In this document: positions 17,084 to 26,400 of the stretch, one piece after another
Layout of the letters: every line of letters starts with the position of its first letter
Position numbering within the stretch: position 1 is the stretch's first letter
Origin: Brevundimonas sp.
GTDB lineage: Bacteria > Pseudomonadota > Alphaproteobacteria > Caulobacterales > Caulobacteraceae
Length of the DNA: 64,000 nt
Reading direction: 5' to 3'
NCBI RefSeq assembly: GCF_029945885.1
Contig: NZ_JAQSDK010000013.1
Coordinates: forward strand, 1-64,000
Made by a program: the position numbers and the translations under genes
The notes under the pieces: model-generated
What the model saw: the letters and a program-made list of their open reading frames with translations, nothing else
Database searches by the model: none
Told to the model about the DNA's origin: nothing

Positions 17084-17496
17084 ACGCCTATCTCGATGCC
17101 AGCGTCCTCTATTCCATCCTGATCGCTGACGCCCATTCCGATCGGGTGAGGGACTGGCTGGTCGAAGAGCCGGTCCTGACCGTCAGCCTGTGGACCCTGA
17201 CCGAAACCTCATCGGCCCTGTCGTACGCCCAGAGGACCGGCCGGATTACACCGGGCGAACGCCGTCGCGCTGAGGTCGAAATGGACCGGCTATTCAGTCC
17301 GGCGCGGCCGGACGCGGTGATCGGTCCTGATGATTTCCTACAGGCGCGCCGCCTGCTTGAACGTCATGCTGCCCTGCGTGCGCCCGATGCCCTGCACCTG
17401 GCCATCGTCGAGCGGGAAGTCTGGGCCCTGGCTACCCTGGACCGCCGCCTGGCCGAGGCGGCGGTGGATCAGGGTGTCACGCTGGCTCTGCCATGA
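17080..17496 (+). CDS. type II toxin, PIN-domain ribonuclease (VapC-like)
   Basis: 138-residue PIN-domain nuclease that would cut RNA when the antitoxin is lost. The four acidic active-site residues are visible: Asp6 in YLDASVLYS, Glu42 in TLTETSSAL, Asp103 in APDALHLAI and Asp121 in TLDRRLAE. GTG 17080 overlaps the antitoxin stop (GTGA); a GTG three bases before is also possible. Its own stop overlaps the ATG of trpF (ATGA), so translation of the tryptophan gene is likely coupled to that of the toxin. This is unusual for a cargo-like module. Confidence 0.88.
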   Translation: MNAYLDASVLYSILIADAHSDRVRDWLVEEPVLTVSLWTLTETSSALSYAQRTGRITPGERRRAEVEMDRLFSPARPDAVIGPDDFLQARRLLERHAALRAPDALHLAIVEREVWALATLDRRLAEAAVDQGVTLALP

Positions 17497-18122
17497 CCCT
17501 CGTGAAGATCTGCGGCCTGATCACGCCCGAAACCCTCGACGCTGCGCTGGACGGCGGTGCGGCCTTTGTCGGGGCGGTGGTCTATCCGAAGAGTCCGCGC
17601 CATCTGGAGCCCCTGCACGCGGCGACCCTGTTCGGCCAGGCCCGGGGGCGGGCGAAGGTGGTGGCGGTGACGGTGGATGCCGATGACGCCCGGCTGACCG
17701 AGATCGCCCTGATCCTGAAGCCTGACCTGATCCAGCTGCACGGGCGCGAGACGCCGGAGCGGGCGGTGCGGGTGCGCGAACTGACCGGAGCCGGGATCAT
17801 CCGCGCCCTGGCGGTGTCGACGGCCGCCGACATCGAAGCGGCGGCGGCTTGGGCACCGGTGGTCGATCACCTGATGTTTGACGCCCGGCCGCCGGCGGAT
17901 GCGACCCTGCCCGGCGGGGTCGGGGCCAGTTTTGACTGGTCGCTGCTGGCCGGTCGGTCGTTCCCCAGGCCCTGGTTCCTGGCCGGCGGGCTGACCCCGG
18001 ACAATGTGGCGCAGGCTGTAGCGGTAACCGGGGCCCCGATGGTCGATGTGTCCTCTGGTGTGGAAAGCGCGCCCGGTGTTAAGGACACCGTCCGGATCGC
18101 GGCCTTTCTCAGGGCGGTGTGA
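17493..18122 (+). CDS. trpF: phosphoribosylanthranilate isomerase
   Basis: Third step of tryptophan synthesis from anthranilate (Amadori rearrangement) in the cytosol. VKICGL at residues 4-9 carries the catalytic cysteine (Cys7), LIQLHGRE is the conserved strand-loop, HLMFDARPP holds the catalytic Asp, and [11 protein letters not shown] is the phosphate-binding loop. 209 residues, normal length. The ATG overlaps the stop of the toxin, and the stop overlaps a GTG that is in frame with trpB. trpC and trpD are not in the window, as is common in Caulobacter relatives with split trp genes. Confidence 0.95.
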   Translation: MTLVKICGLITPETLDAALDGGAAFVGAVVYPKSPRHLEPLHAATLFGQARGRAKVVAVTVDADDARLTEIALILKPDLIQLHGRETPERAVRVRELTGAGIIRALAVSTAADIEAAAAWAPVVDHLMFDARPPADATLPGGVGASFDWSLLAGRSFPRPWFLAGGLTPDNVAQAVAVTGAPMVDVSSGVESAPGVKDTVRIAAFLRAV

Positions 18123-18160
18123 CGCCCCATTTCCGACGCCTCCCCGCGAGAGAAACGCCT

Positions 18161-19375
18161 GTGAACGCCATCCTGCCCAACGCCTATGCCCTGCCTGACG
18201 CCGAGGGGCGGTTCGGTCCCTACGGGGGCCGGTTCGTCGCCGAGACCCTGATGCCCCTGGTCCATGAACTGACCGCGGCCTATGCGGCGGCCCAGGCCGA
18301 CCCCAGCTTCCAGGCCGAGCTGGATGATTTCCTGACCCACTATGTGGGCCGGCCCAGTCCGCTGTATCTGGCTGAACGGCTGAGCGCCCACTACGGGGCG
18401 GCCGACATCTGGTTCAAGCGCGACGAGCTGAATCACACCGGTGCGCACAAGATCAACAACTGTATGGGCCAGATCCTGCTGGCCATGCGGATGGGCAAGA
18501 CGCGGATCATCGCCGAGACCGGGGCCGGTCAGCACGGGGTGGCCACGGCCACTGTCTGTGCCCGCTTCGGCCTGAAATGCGTGGTCTATATGGGGGCGAC
18601 CGACGTGCAGCGTCAGTCGCCGAACGTCTTCCGCATGAAGTTGCTGGGGGCCGAGGTGGTGCCGGTGACCAGTGGCCGGGCAACGCTGAAGGACGCGATG
18701 AACGAGGCGATGCGCGACTGGGTCACCAATGTCGACGACACCTACTATCTGATCGGCACGGCGGCGGGGCCGCACCCCTATCCGGCCATGGTGCGCGACT
18801 TCCAGTCGGTGATCGGCAAGGAGACCAAGGTCCAGATGCAGGCGCGGCGCGGCAAGCTGCCGGACGCCTGTGTCGCAGCCATTGGCGGCGGGTCGAACGC
18901 CATCGGCCTGTTCCACCCCTTCATCGACGACGCCTCCGTGCGGCTGATCGGGGTCGAGGCGGCCGGGCGCGGTCTGGACGGACCCGACCATGCGGCCTCG
19001 CTGCAGGGCGGCCGCCCGGGGGTGCTGCACGGTAACCGCACCTATCTGCTGCAGGACGCCGACGGCCAGATCCTGGAGGGCCATTCGATCTCGGCCGGGC
19101 TGGACTATCCAGGTATCGGGCCGGAACACGCCTGGCTGAAGGATATCGGCCGCGCCGAATATCGCGCCGCCACCGACGTCGAGGCGCTGGAAGCCTTCCA
19201 GCTGTGCTCGAAGCTGGAAGGAATCATTCCGGCGCTGGAGCCCAGCCACGCCCTGGCCCGGATCGGCGAGATCGCCGCCGAGGTCGGCAAGGGTGGCGAT
19301 GTGGTGTTGAACATGTGCGGGCGCGGCGACAAGGACATCTTTGCAGTGGCCGAACATCTGGGCGTCGAGCTCTAG
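18161..19375 (+). CDS. trpB: tryptophan synthase beta chain
   Basis: Joins indole and serine to tryptophan; PLP enzyme of the alpha2-beta2 complex. The PLP lysine is Lys97 in [21 protein letters not shown]-type substrate loop is seen as [14 protein letters not shown], and [10 protein letters not shown] holds the phosphate cup. I chose GTG 18161, which yields Met-Asn-Ala-Ile-Leu-Pro, close to the usual TrpB start; a GTG at 18119 overlaps the trpF stop (GTGA) and would add 14 residues. 404 residues. Unusually, the next gene is a secreted protein, and trpA comes after it. Confidence 0.95.
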   Translation: MNAILPNAYALPDAEGRFGPYGGRFVAETLMPLVHELTAAYAAAQADPSFQAELDDFLTHYVGRPSPLYLAERLSAHYGAADIWFKRDELNHTGAHKINNCMGQILLAMRMGKTRIIAETGAGQHGVATATVCARFGLKCVVYMGATDVQRQSPNVFRMKLLGAEVVPVTSGRATLKDAMNEAMRDWVTNVDDTYYLIGTAAGPHPYPAMVRDFQSVIGKETKVQMQARRGKLPDACVAAIGGGSNAIGLFHPFIDDASVRLIGVEAAGRGLDGPDHAASLQGGRPGVLHGNRTYLLQDADGQILEGHSISAGLDYPGIGPEHAWLKDIGRAEYRAATDVEALEAFQLCSKLEGIIPALEPSHALARIGEIAAEVGKGGDVVLNMCGRGDKDIFAVAEHLGVEL

Positions 19376-19393
19376 GGCTCCGGGAATCCGAAC

Positions 19394-19822
19394 ATGAAAA
19401 CCCTCATCGCATTGACGGCCGTCGTCTCGCTCGGTCTGACCGGCCCGGTTCTGGCCCAGAGCCAGGGCGAACCGGCGGCGGAGACGCCGATCCTCGCCGG
19501 AGCCACGGCGGCTCCCGATTGCGGCAATCTGTACAGCCTGACCGGCAAGGCCTTCTGTGTCAGCGCTCCCCTGGCGAGTGTCGGCGCGCTGGCTGACGCC
19601 TATGTGGCCCATTTTGAAGGTCAGGGCTGGCTGGGCGCGGGCGGTGACAGCAATCGTGTGGTGCTGGTCAAGCGGCGCGAGAGCGGCGGCTGCGACGGGA
19701 TCCAGATGATCGCCTTCTATGACACCACCCGTCCGGCCGGCCCCACGGCGACCGGCTATCTGGGCTTTGCCACCATCCCCGGGGATGTGTGCGCCGCCGC
19801 CGCCGTGCCGGCCTCGCAATGA
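19394..19822 (+). CDS. secreted four-cysteine protein between trpB and trpA, unknown function
   Basis: 142 residues. A clean signal peptide (KTLIALTAVVSLGLTGPVLA, cleavage probably after Ala22) directs it to the periplasm. The mature part has four cysteines (in APDCGN, KAFCVS, GGCDGI and GDVCAA), enough for two disulfides, and no motif I recognise. It starts 18 bases after trpB and its stop overlaps the trpA ATG (ATGA). Interruption of trpB-trpA by a gene for an exported protein is unexpected, because TrpA and TrpB form one complex and are usually coupled. The ATG at 19394 has GGAA upstream. Confidence 0.75.
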   Translation: MKTLIALTAVVSLGLTGPVLAQSQGEPAAETPILAGATAAPDCGNLYSLTGKAFCVSAPLASVGALADAYVAHFEGQGWLGAGGDSNRVVLVKRRESGGCDGIQMIAFYDTTRPAGPTATGYLGFATIPGDVCAAAAVPASQ

Positions 19823-20649
19823 CCACGGCTCGTATCGACGCCCGTTTCGCGGCGCTGAAGGCCGAGGGCCGGGCCGGGTTCGTGGCCTATGTGATGGCCG
19901 GTGACCCCTCGCGCGGGGAGTCGCTGGAGATTCTGCGCGGCCTGCCCGCCGCCGGGGCCGACATCATCGAACTGGGCTTTCCGTTCAGTGATCCTATGGC
20001 CGAGGGGCCACCGATCCAGCGCGCGGCGATCCGCGGGCTGAAGGCCGGGCTGACCCTGAAGGGGACGCTGGACCTGGCCCGCGATTTCCGCGCCGGCGAT
20101 GCCGACACGCCGCTGATCCTGATGGGCTATCTGAATCCGATCGAGAGCTACGGCTATGCGGCCTTCGCCCGCGACGCGGCGGCCAGCGGCGTCGACGGCC
20201 TGATCGTGGTCGACTGCCCGCCGGAAGAGGCCGATCCGCTGTCGGATGCGCTGGACGCCCATGCAGTGTCCCTGATCCGGCTGGCGACCCCGACCTCGGA
20301 CGATGCGCGGTTGAAGCTTATCGCCCGGCGCACCTCGGGCTTTGTCTATTACGTGTCCGTGGCCGGGGTGACCGGGGTCAAGGAGGCCCAAACCCTGTCG
20401 GTGGCACCCGCCGTCGCGCGGGTGCGCAAGGCTTCGGGCCTGCCGGTGGCCGTGGGCTTCGGTGTGCGTACGCCCGAGCGGGCCGCCGAGATCGCCCGCG
20501 TCGCCGATGCGGTGGTGGTCGGCTCGGTGCTGGTCGACGAGGTGGCCGCGGCCCTGGAGTCCGGAGAGTCGCCCCGCGAGCGGGTTCTGGCGCGGGTCAA
20601 GGCGCTCGGCGATGCGGTCAGGGCTGCACGCGCGACGGAAACCGTCTAG
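19819..20649 (+). CDS. trpA: tryptophan synthase alpha chain
   Basis: Cleaves indole-3-glycerol phosphate and channels indole to TrpB. The barrel motifs are visible: YVMAGDPS, ELGFPFSDPMAEGPP (the first Glu is catalytic Glu49), VDCPPEE and GFGVRTPE. At the position of the second catalytic residue, Asp60 of E. coli, this protein has Glu (MAEG instead of LADG). 276 residues. The start is ATG 19819, which overlaps the stop of the secreted protein; the frame is open ten codons further upstream but that part is antisense-like. accD follows after 10 bases. Confidence 0.93.
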   Translation: MTTARIDARFAALKAEGRAGFVAYVMAGDPSRGESLEILRGLPAAGADIIELGFPFSDPMAEGPPIQRAAIRGLKAGLTLKGTLDLARDFRAGDADTPLILMGYLNPIESYGYAAFARDAAASGVDGLIVVDCPPEEADPLSDALDAHAVSLIRLATPTSDDARLKLIARRTSGFVYYVSVAGVTGVKEAQTLSVAPAVARVRKASGLPVAVGFGVRTPERAAEIARVADAVVVGSVLVDEVAAALESGESPRERVLARVKALGDAVRAARATETV

Positions 20650-20659
20650 AGACAGGTCC

Positions 20660-21565
20660 ATGGCCGACAAGAACACTCCTCCGATCAAGACCCCGCCCGA
20701 ACGCCGTGGCGGCTGGCTGTCGCGCTTCGCCCCCGGCGTGCGCAAGATCGTCAGCCGGCGCGACACGCCCGACGGCCTGTGGGTCAAGGACCCCGACACC
20801 GACGAGATGCTGTACCGCCCGGACCTGGAGACCGCCCTGTGGGTGACCCCGACCGGCCGCCATATGCGGATCGGTGCCTCCAAGCGGCTGGGCTACACCT
20901 TCGACGGGGGCGACTACGAGAAGATCGACAGCCCCGAGGTCGAGGAAGACCCGCTGAAATTCAGCGACGGCAAGCCGTATCGCGAACGGTTGGCCGCGGC
21001 GCGCAAGGCCGTCGGCACGCGCGACGTGATGTCGATCGGCTATGGCGAGATCGACGGCACCCCGGCCGTGGCCATCGTGCAGGATTTCGCCTTCATGGGC
21101 GGGTCGCTGGGCATGGCCGCCGGTGAGGGTTTCATCGCCGCCGCCCGGGCCGCCGTCGAGCGCAATGTGCCGATGGTCTGTTTCACCGCCGCCGGCGGGG
21201 CCCGGATGCAGGAGGGCGCGCTGAGCCTGATGCAGATGGCCCGGACCACCCTGGCGGTGCAGGAGTTGAAGACGGCGCAATTGCCGTTCGTCGTGGTCCT
21301 GACCGATCCGACCACGGGCGGGGTCACGGCCAGCTATGCGATGCTGGGTGACGTACATCTGGCCGAGCCGGGGGCCCTGATCGGCTTCGCCGGTCCGCGC
21401 GTGATCGAGGCCACCATCCGCGAGAAACTGCCGCCGGGCTTCCAGCGCGCCGAATATCTGCAGGAAAAGGGCATGGTCGACCGCGTGGTCACCCGCGCCG
21501 ACCTGCCGAAGACCCTGGGCCAGGTCCTGTCGATGCTGATGGGCGGCAAGCGCCGGGCCGCCTAG
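20660..21565 (+). CDS. accD: acetyl-CoA carboxylase carboxyltransferase beta subunit, without zinc-finger cysteines
   Basis: Partner of AccA in the carboxyltransferase step that makes malonyl-CoA for fatty acid synthesis. The catalytic core is well conserved (FAFMGGSLGMAAGEGF, AAGGARMQEGALSLMQMA, LTDPTTGGVTASYAMLGD, FAGPRVIEATIREKLPPGF). The N-terminal region that in E. coli AccD forms a four-cysteine zinc finger is present in length and spacing (GLWVKDPDTDEMLYRPDL ... TPTGRHMRI) but has Asp, Thr, Thr and Gly where the four cysteines stand. ATG 20660 with a short spacing after trpA; 301 residues. folC follows, the usual alphaproteobacterial order. Confidence 0.94.
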   Translation: MADKNTPPIKTPPERRGGWLSRFAPGVRKIVSRRDTPDGLWVKDPDTDEMLYRPDLETALWVTPTGRHMRIGASKRLGYTFDGGDYEKIDSPEVEEDPLKFSDGKPYRERLAAARKAVGTRDVMSIGYGEIDGTPAVAIVQDFAFMGGSLGMAAGEGFIAAARAAVERNVPMVCFTAAGGARMQEGALSLMQMARTTLAVQELKTAQLPFVVVLTDPTTGGVTASYAMLGDVHLAEPGALIGFAGPRVIEATIREKLPPGFQRAEYLQEKGMVDRVVTRADLPKTLGQVLSMLMGGKRRAA

Positions 21566-21574
21566 GCCGGGCCC

Positions 21575-22861
21575 ATGGATCCGATCTCGGCCCGTTTGCT
21601 GGCCCGACATCCCCAGAAGATCGACCTGTCTCTGGACCGGATGCGGGCCCTGTGCGCCGCCCTGGGCGACCCCCAGGATACCCTGCCGCCGGTGATCCAT
21701 GTGGCCGGGACCAACGGCAAGGGCTCGACAGCCGCCTTCCTGCGGGCCATGGCCGAGGCGGCCGGGTTGCGTGTCCATGTCTACAGCTCGCCGCATCTGG
21801 TGCGGTTCAACGAACGCATCCGTCTGGCCGGGATCCTGATCGATGACGCGACGCTGAATGCGGCGCTGGATCGGGTCGAGGCGGTCGGAGACGCGCACGG
21901 TATCGGGGCCACGGTGTTCGAGGCGACCACGGCCGCGGCCTTTGTCGCCATGGCTGAAAGCCCCGCCGACCTGGCCATCATCGAGGTCGGCCTGGGCGGG
22001 TCGCTGGACGCCACCAATGTCATTGACCGGCCGCTGCTGAGTGTGATCACCCCGATCGCCCTCGACCATGCCGAATTCCTCGGCACCGACCTGGTGGGCA
22101 TTGCCGGGGAGAAGGCCGGAATTCTGAAGCCCGGGGCGCGGGGGCTGGTGGCGCGCCAGTCGGAAGCGGTGATGGCTGTGATCGCGGCGCGGGCGGCGGC
22201 GGTGCATGCGCCGTTGACCGTGATGGGCAGTGATTTCGATGCCTGGGGCGATCGCGGCGGCCTGTCCTGGCAGGACGAGGAGCGGTTTATGGACCTGCCG
22301 GCCCCGGCCCTGGCCGGGCCGCACCAGTTCGATAATGCCGGACTGGCCGTGGCCGTAGCGCTGGAGCTGGACCTGCCCGAGGCGGCCATCGCCCGGGGCC
22401 TGGAGACCGTGACCTGGCCGGCGCGGATGCAGCGGGTGACGGCCGGACCCTATGGCGAGACGGCGCAGTCGGCCGACGCCGAACTGTGGCTGGACGGGGG
22501 GCACAATCCCCACGCGGCGCACGCCCTGGCCGAGACCCTGGAGGCGCGGCAGGCGCGGGCCCCGCGACCGCTGGCCCTGATCGTCGGCATGCTGGCCAAC
22601 AAGGATTCGGGGGGCTTCTTCGAGGCGCTGAAGGGCAGTGGTGCGGCCGTGTTCACCGTCAGTTTCGACGGGGCGGCGGCCGATCCCGAGGCCCTGGCGG
22701 CGGTGGCCCGTGGCCATGGCCTGGGGGCCCAGCCGGCGGGCTCGGTCAGCGGGGCGCTGGACCTGGCGTTGCGACTGGGGGCCGGTCGGGTGGTGATCTG
22801 CGGCTCGCTGTACCTCGCGGGCGAGGTGCTGGGGGCAAGCCGCGAGACCTGGCCATTGTGA
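21575..22861 (+). CDS. folC: bifunctional folylpolyglutamate synthase/dihydrofolate synthase
   Basis: Adds glutamate to dihydropteroate and to folates. P-loop VAGTNGKGSTAAFL at 43-56, HVYSSPHLVRFNERIRL as the omega-loop and substrate site, LGGSLDATNV and PIALDHAEFLG as the Mur-ligase-type metal and ATP sites, and a C-terminal domain with WLDGGHNPHA. 428 residues, full length. It lies 9 bases after accD, last in the trpF-trpB-trpA-accD-folC run. Beyond it lie tandem hairpins and a strong stem before convergent trxA. Confidence 0.94.
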   Translation: MDPISARLLARHPQKIDLSLDRMRALCAALGDPQDTLPPVIHVAGTNGKGSTAAFLRAMAEAAGLRVHVYSSPHLVRFNERIRLAGILIDDATLNAALDRVEAVGDAHGIGATVFEATTAAAFVAMAESPADLAIIEVGLGGSLDATNVIDRPLLSVITPIALDHAEFLGTDLVGIAGEKAGILKPGARGLVARQSEAVMAVIAARAAAVHAPLTVMGSDFDAWGDRGGLSWQDEERFMDLPAPALAGPHQFDNAGLAVAVALELDLPEAAIARGLETVTWPARMQRVTAGPYGETAQSADAELWLDGGHNPHAAHALAETLEARQARAPRPLALIVGMLANKDSGGFFEALKGSGAAVFTVSFDGAAADPEALAAVARGHGLGAQPAGSVSGALDLALRLGAGRVVICGSLYLAGEVLGASRETWPL

Positions 22862-22863
22862 GT

Positions 22864-22932
22864 GGGCCTATCGCGCTTCGCGCTACTTGAGGCCTGACGT
22901 TGGGCCTACCGCCCTTCGGGCTACTTGAGGCC
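22864..22932. repeat. two tandem 31-bp hairpin units
   Basis: Two direct copies (22864-22894 and 22902-22932; period 38) share GGGCCTA at the left and GCTACTTGAGGCC at the right. Each folds into a hairpin with outer arms GGCCT/AGGCC and an inner stem around a TTC loop: GCGC-TTC-GCGC in copy 1, GCCC-TTC-GGGC in copy 2. Of the three differences, two (G to C and C to G) face each other in the inner stem, so pairing is kept. Confidence 0.7.
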
Positions 22933-22965
22933 GTTGTAGTCTGTGCGCGGCACTTCAGGCCCGGC

Positions 22966-22988
22966 GGCCCCTCCGCGCGGGAGGGGCC
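22966..22988. terminator. strong GC hairpin between convergent folC and trxA
   Basis: GGCCCCTCC (22966-22974) pairs perfectly with GGAGGGGCC (22980-22988) around a five-base loop. It stands between convergent genes, 8 bases past the trxA stop. No T run follows on either strand, so it may be a transcript-end stabiliser or part of the neighbouring repeat family, not a classical intrinsic terminator. Confidence 0.5.
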
Positions 22989-22996
22989 CTGGGAAA

Positions 22997-23326
22997 TCAG
23001 GCAGTGATGCCGGCTTCTGCCAGCCATTCGACGATCTTGCCCTTGGGCATGGCACCGACCTTCATTGAAGCCATCTGGCCGTCGCGGAACAGCATCAGGG
23101 TGGGGATGCCCTTCACGCCCAGCTTGGACGGGATCATCGGCGAGTCGTCGATATTGACCTTGGCGATCACGATCTTGCCGGACAGTTCGTCGGCGATCTG
23201 TTCCAGCGCCGGGCCGATCTGTTTGCAGGGACCGCACCATTCAGCCCAGAAATCGACCAGGACGGGGACCGACGACTTGAGAACGTCGGTGTCGAAACTG
23301 GCGTCGGTGACCTTGACGGTGGCCAT
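22997..23326 (-). CDS. trxA: thioredoxin
   Basis: Small cytosolic disulfide reductase. The active site WCGPC is at residues 30-34, with the preceding VLVDFWAE strand, the buried Asp, and the cis-proline loop GIPTLMLF. 109 residues, normal length. It is the last gene of a minus-strand run that starts at the acyltransferase near 33.1 kb; a 115-bp gap after addA may contain its own promoter. Start ATG 23326 preceded by GGAGTAGACACC. Confidence 0.96.
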   Translation of the reverse strand: MATVKVTDASFDTDVLKSSVPVLVDFWAEWCGPCKQIGPALEQIADELSGKIVIAKVNIDDSPMIPSKLGVKGIPTLMLFRDGQMASMKVGAMPKGKIVEWLAEAGITA

Positions 23327-23441
23327 GGTGTCTACTCCTGGGGCGCTGCCGGCATCGGGCCGGACGGGCGCGGGGGTTGGGGCGTGATCGAAACGATCGA
23401 GTGTTGCCGCAGATGTGGGGCGATTCCCGCCGAATTCAACG

Positions 23442-26400
23442 TCAACCGGCCAAAGCCCTGTCCATCAACGGTCCGGGCACAGGCATCAGCTGTGGTCCGT
23501 CGGTCCAGACCAGGGCCGCCTCGACGGCGCGGTCCGGGTACAGACGTTTCAGTACGGCGACATAGACGGCCAGCTGCAGCACATAGGCAGGGTCGGCGTT
23601 CTCGATCCGGTCAGGGGCCGGCCGGTTGGTCTTGTAGTCGACCACCAGCACCCGTTCGGGGGTGATGACCAGTCGGTCGATGCGGCCGGAGATGCTGACC
23701 CCCGGCGGCAGGCCGGGGGCCCAGCCGGTCAGGGCCGCCTCGGCCCGGGAGCCGGGCCCGAACACCGGGGCGAAACGGGTGTCGGTCAGCACGCTGAAGG
23801 CGGCGTCGATCATGTCCGCGCGTTGGACAGCGTCGAGGTCGGGCTCGCGGGCCAGCATGCGCACGGCGGCGTCGGGCCGGGCGGCGGCCTCGATCTCGGG
23901 CAGACGCTCCAGCAGCCGGTGGATCAGGTCGCCACGGCGGAAGCGGCCGAGCGCCGCGCCCGGACCGGCGGCGGTGGCCAGGGGCGAGGGGGCGGGGATG
24001 CGCACGCTCTCGTCCATGCGCGAAGGCGAGGCATAGCGGGCGGCGGCCTCGGCCGGGGGACGGGTCAGGGCCCAGGCGGGGACCGCGCCGACGGTGGCAC
24101 CGGCCGCGGTCCGGGGCGGCAGGATTTGCGGATCGACACCGTAGCGCAGGGTGCCGTCGTCCAGTTCGCGCACCCGGCCGACCTCGGCCAGGCGATCGAA
24201 GGTCTCGGTGACGATCGCCCACCAGCTGCCGGCCTCGGGGCCGAGGGTGCCGGCGCGGCCCATGATCACCAGCCGGTCACGGGCCCGGGTCAGGGCCACA
24301 TAGAGCAGGCGCAAGGTCTCGTCGTCGGCGCGTTTGGCCCGGGCATCGCGGGCGGCGGTCGAGGCCGGGCAGTCGTCGCCCGACTTGCCCGGACACATCA
24401 GCCAGGCCCCGGTCTCCTCGCCGTCGTCGTCGACCGCAGGCATCAGCGACGGGCCCTGGGGTTTGGCCTTTGCGGTGGTGTCGGGAAGGATGACGATCGG
24501 GGCCTCCAGCCCCTTGGCCCCGTGCACGGTCATGACCCGGACCTCGTCGCGGGCCCCTTCCAGCTCGCGCTTGACCTCGACGTCGGCGGCCTCGAGCAGG
24601 GCCACGGCGGTCTCGAGGTCGACACCGCCGCGGTCCTCGGCCGACAGGACCTGGGCCAGGGTCTCGTCGATGGCCTCCTCGGCCTCATGCCCCAGCCGGG
24701 CCAGGATGCGGGCGCGGCCCGACAGGCCGGTGTCGTCGACGCGGTTGAGCAGGGTCGAGAAGAAGGCGAAGGGATCGCGGTCGCGGGCGTCCAGCGCCGC
24801 CCGCAGCAGGTCGCGGGCCCGGGTCCATGACGGATGTTCGCCGGCGCGGGCGCACAGTTCGCGCCACAGGCCAGCGCGTTTCTCGCGCCCGGCCAGGGCG
24901 TAGAGGCTGTCATCCGGGCCGAAGTCCGGCACGTCGCAGAACGGACTGCGCAATATGCCGGCGAGGCTGAGATCGTCGTCCGGGAACAGGGCGAACCGGG
25001 CCAGGGCGATCAGGTCGTCGAAGACGATATGGCTGGACAGTTTCAGCCGGTCGGCTCCGGCCACGGGCACGCCTGCGGTCTTCAGGGCCCGGATGATCTC
25101 CTCGAAGGTGGCATCACGCCGCCGCACCAGCACGAGGAAGTCGCCGTAGCCGCAGGGCCGCAGGGCCCCGGTCTTGCGGTCGTGGACAGCGGACCCGGCC
25201 TGGACCTGGGCGCGGATGTCCCGGGCCAGGCGGGTGGCCAGTTGTTTGCGGCCACTGACGCCGCTCTCCTGATCGACCGGATCGTCCCACGCATCGCGCT
25301 CACCGGCCTTTTCGTCAGAAAACAGGGGGATCAGATCGACCGTGCCCTGATGATCGACGCGGGTGGCGACGTGGGGGGGGATGGCGGCGACATCCTCGCC
25401 GACCAGGGCGGCCTGGCGGTCGAAATCATCGAACAGCTGATCGACGAAGCTGAGGACTTCGGGGGTGGAGCGCCAGGATTTGGCCAGTTCGACAGCCTCG
25501 AATTCCCCGCCGCTGCCACGCACCAGGGCGTCATAGACCTGGGACTCGCGTCGCAGCCGTTCGGGCCGGGCCCCCTGGAAGGAATAGATCGATTGTTTCT
25601 CATCGCCGACGGCGAAGACGGTGCGGCCGCCGGGATCGCCGGCAAAGAACTCGCCGGTCAGGGCACGGACGATGGCCCACTGGTCGGGGGCCGTGTCCTG
25701 GGCCTCGTCGATCAGGACGTGGGCGATGCCGCCGTCCAGCTTGTACAGAACCCAGGCGGCGGTCGATCGTTCGGTCAGCAGGTCGACCGTGCGGGCCACC
25801 AGATCGGAGAAGTCGAGCGCGCCGCGGGCGGCCTTGGCGTTTTCGTAAAAGGCGGCGTGGGCCCGGGCCAGGGTCAGCAATTTGACCGTGTCGTCGGCGA
25901 TCTTCGCTTTGCGCAGGCTGTCGCGGGCGGACAGGTATTTGAGCTGCAGGGTGGTCAGATAATCGGCTGCCGCGGGCGGGGCCGATCTGGTGGCCATCCT
26001 GGCGCGCGGTTCGCCCTTGTCGGTCAGGAAGACGTCGGCGATTCCGGTGAAGCTCCAGTGGGGCGGGGCCGCTGCCCGCATGGCATCGGCGCGCTTTTGA
26101 TCGTTGGTCGAGCCCGTGGCCATGGCTTCAGCCATGCGTCGCCATCCGGCCGGGTCGAGCCCGGCGAGGAAGTCGGCCTCGATCCGGTCCGGGGAGGAGT
26201 CCGGGTCGGCCCCGGTCAGGGTGTGGGGCCCGGGCAGCTGCCCGGCCTCGACCCCGTCGACATAGGCCAGCAGCCTGGCCCGGTCGGACTCGATCATCGC
26301 CAACAGGGACTGGAACCCGTCCCAGTGCAGTTCGACGGCGAAATGGCTGTAGGCTTGACCCACCTGCCCGTCCGGATTGCCAAAGGCGTGCCGGGCCAGG

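Noticed and set aside
17867..19819. A 650-codon open frame on the minus strand
   Set aside because: It is antisense to trpF, trpB and the secreted protein, which have clear motifs; the translation is Arg/His/Gly/Gln-rich and unlike any family.
20618..22717. A 699-codon open frame on the minus strand
   Set aside because: It is antisense to accD and folC and has the same low-information composition.
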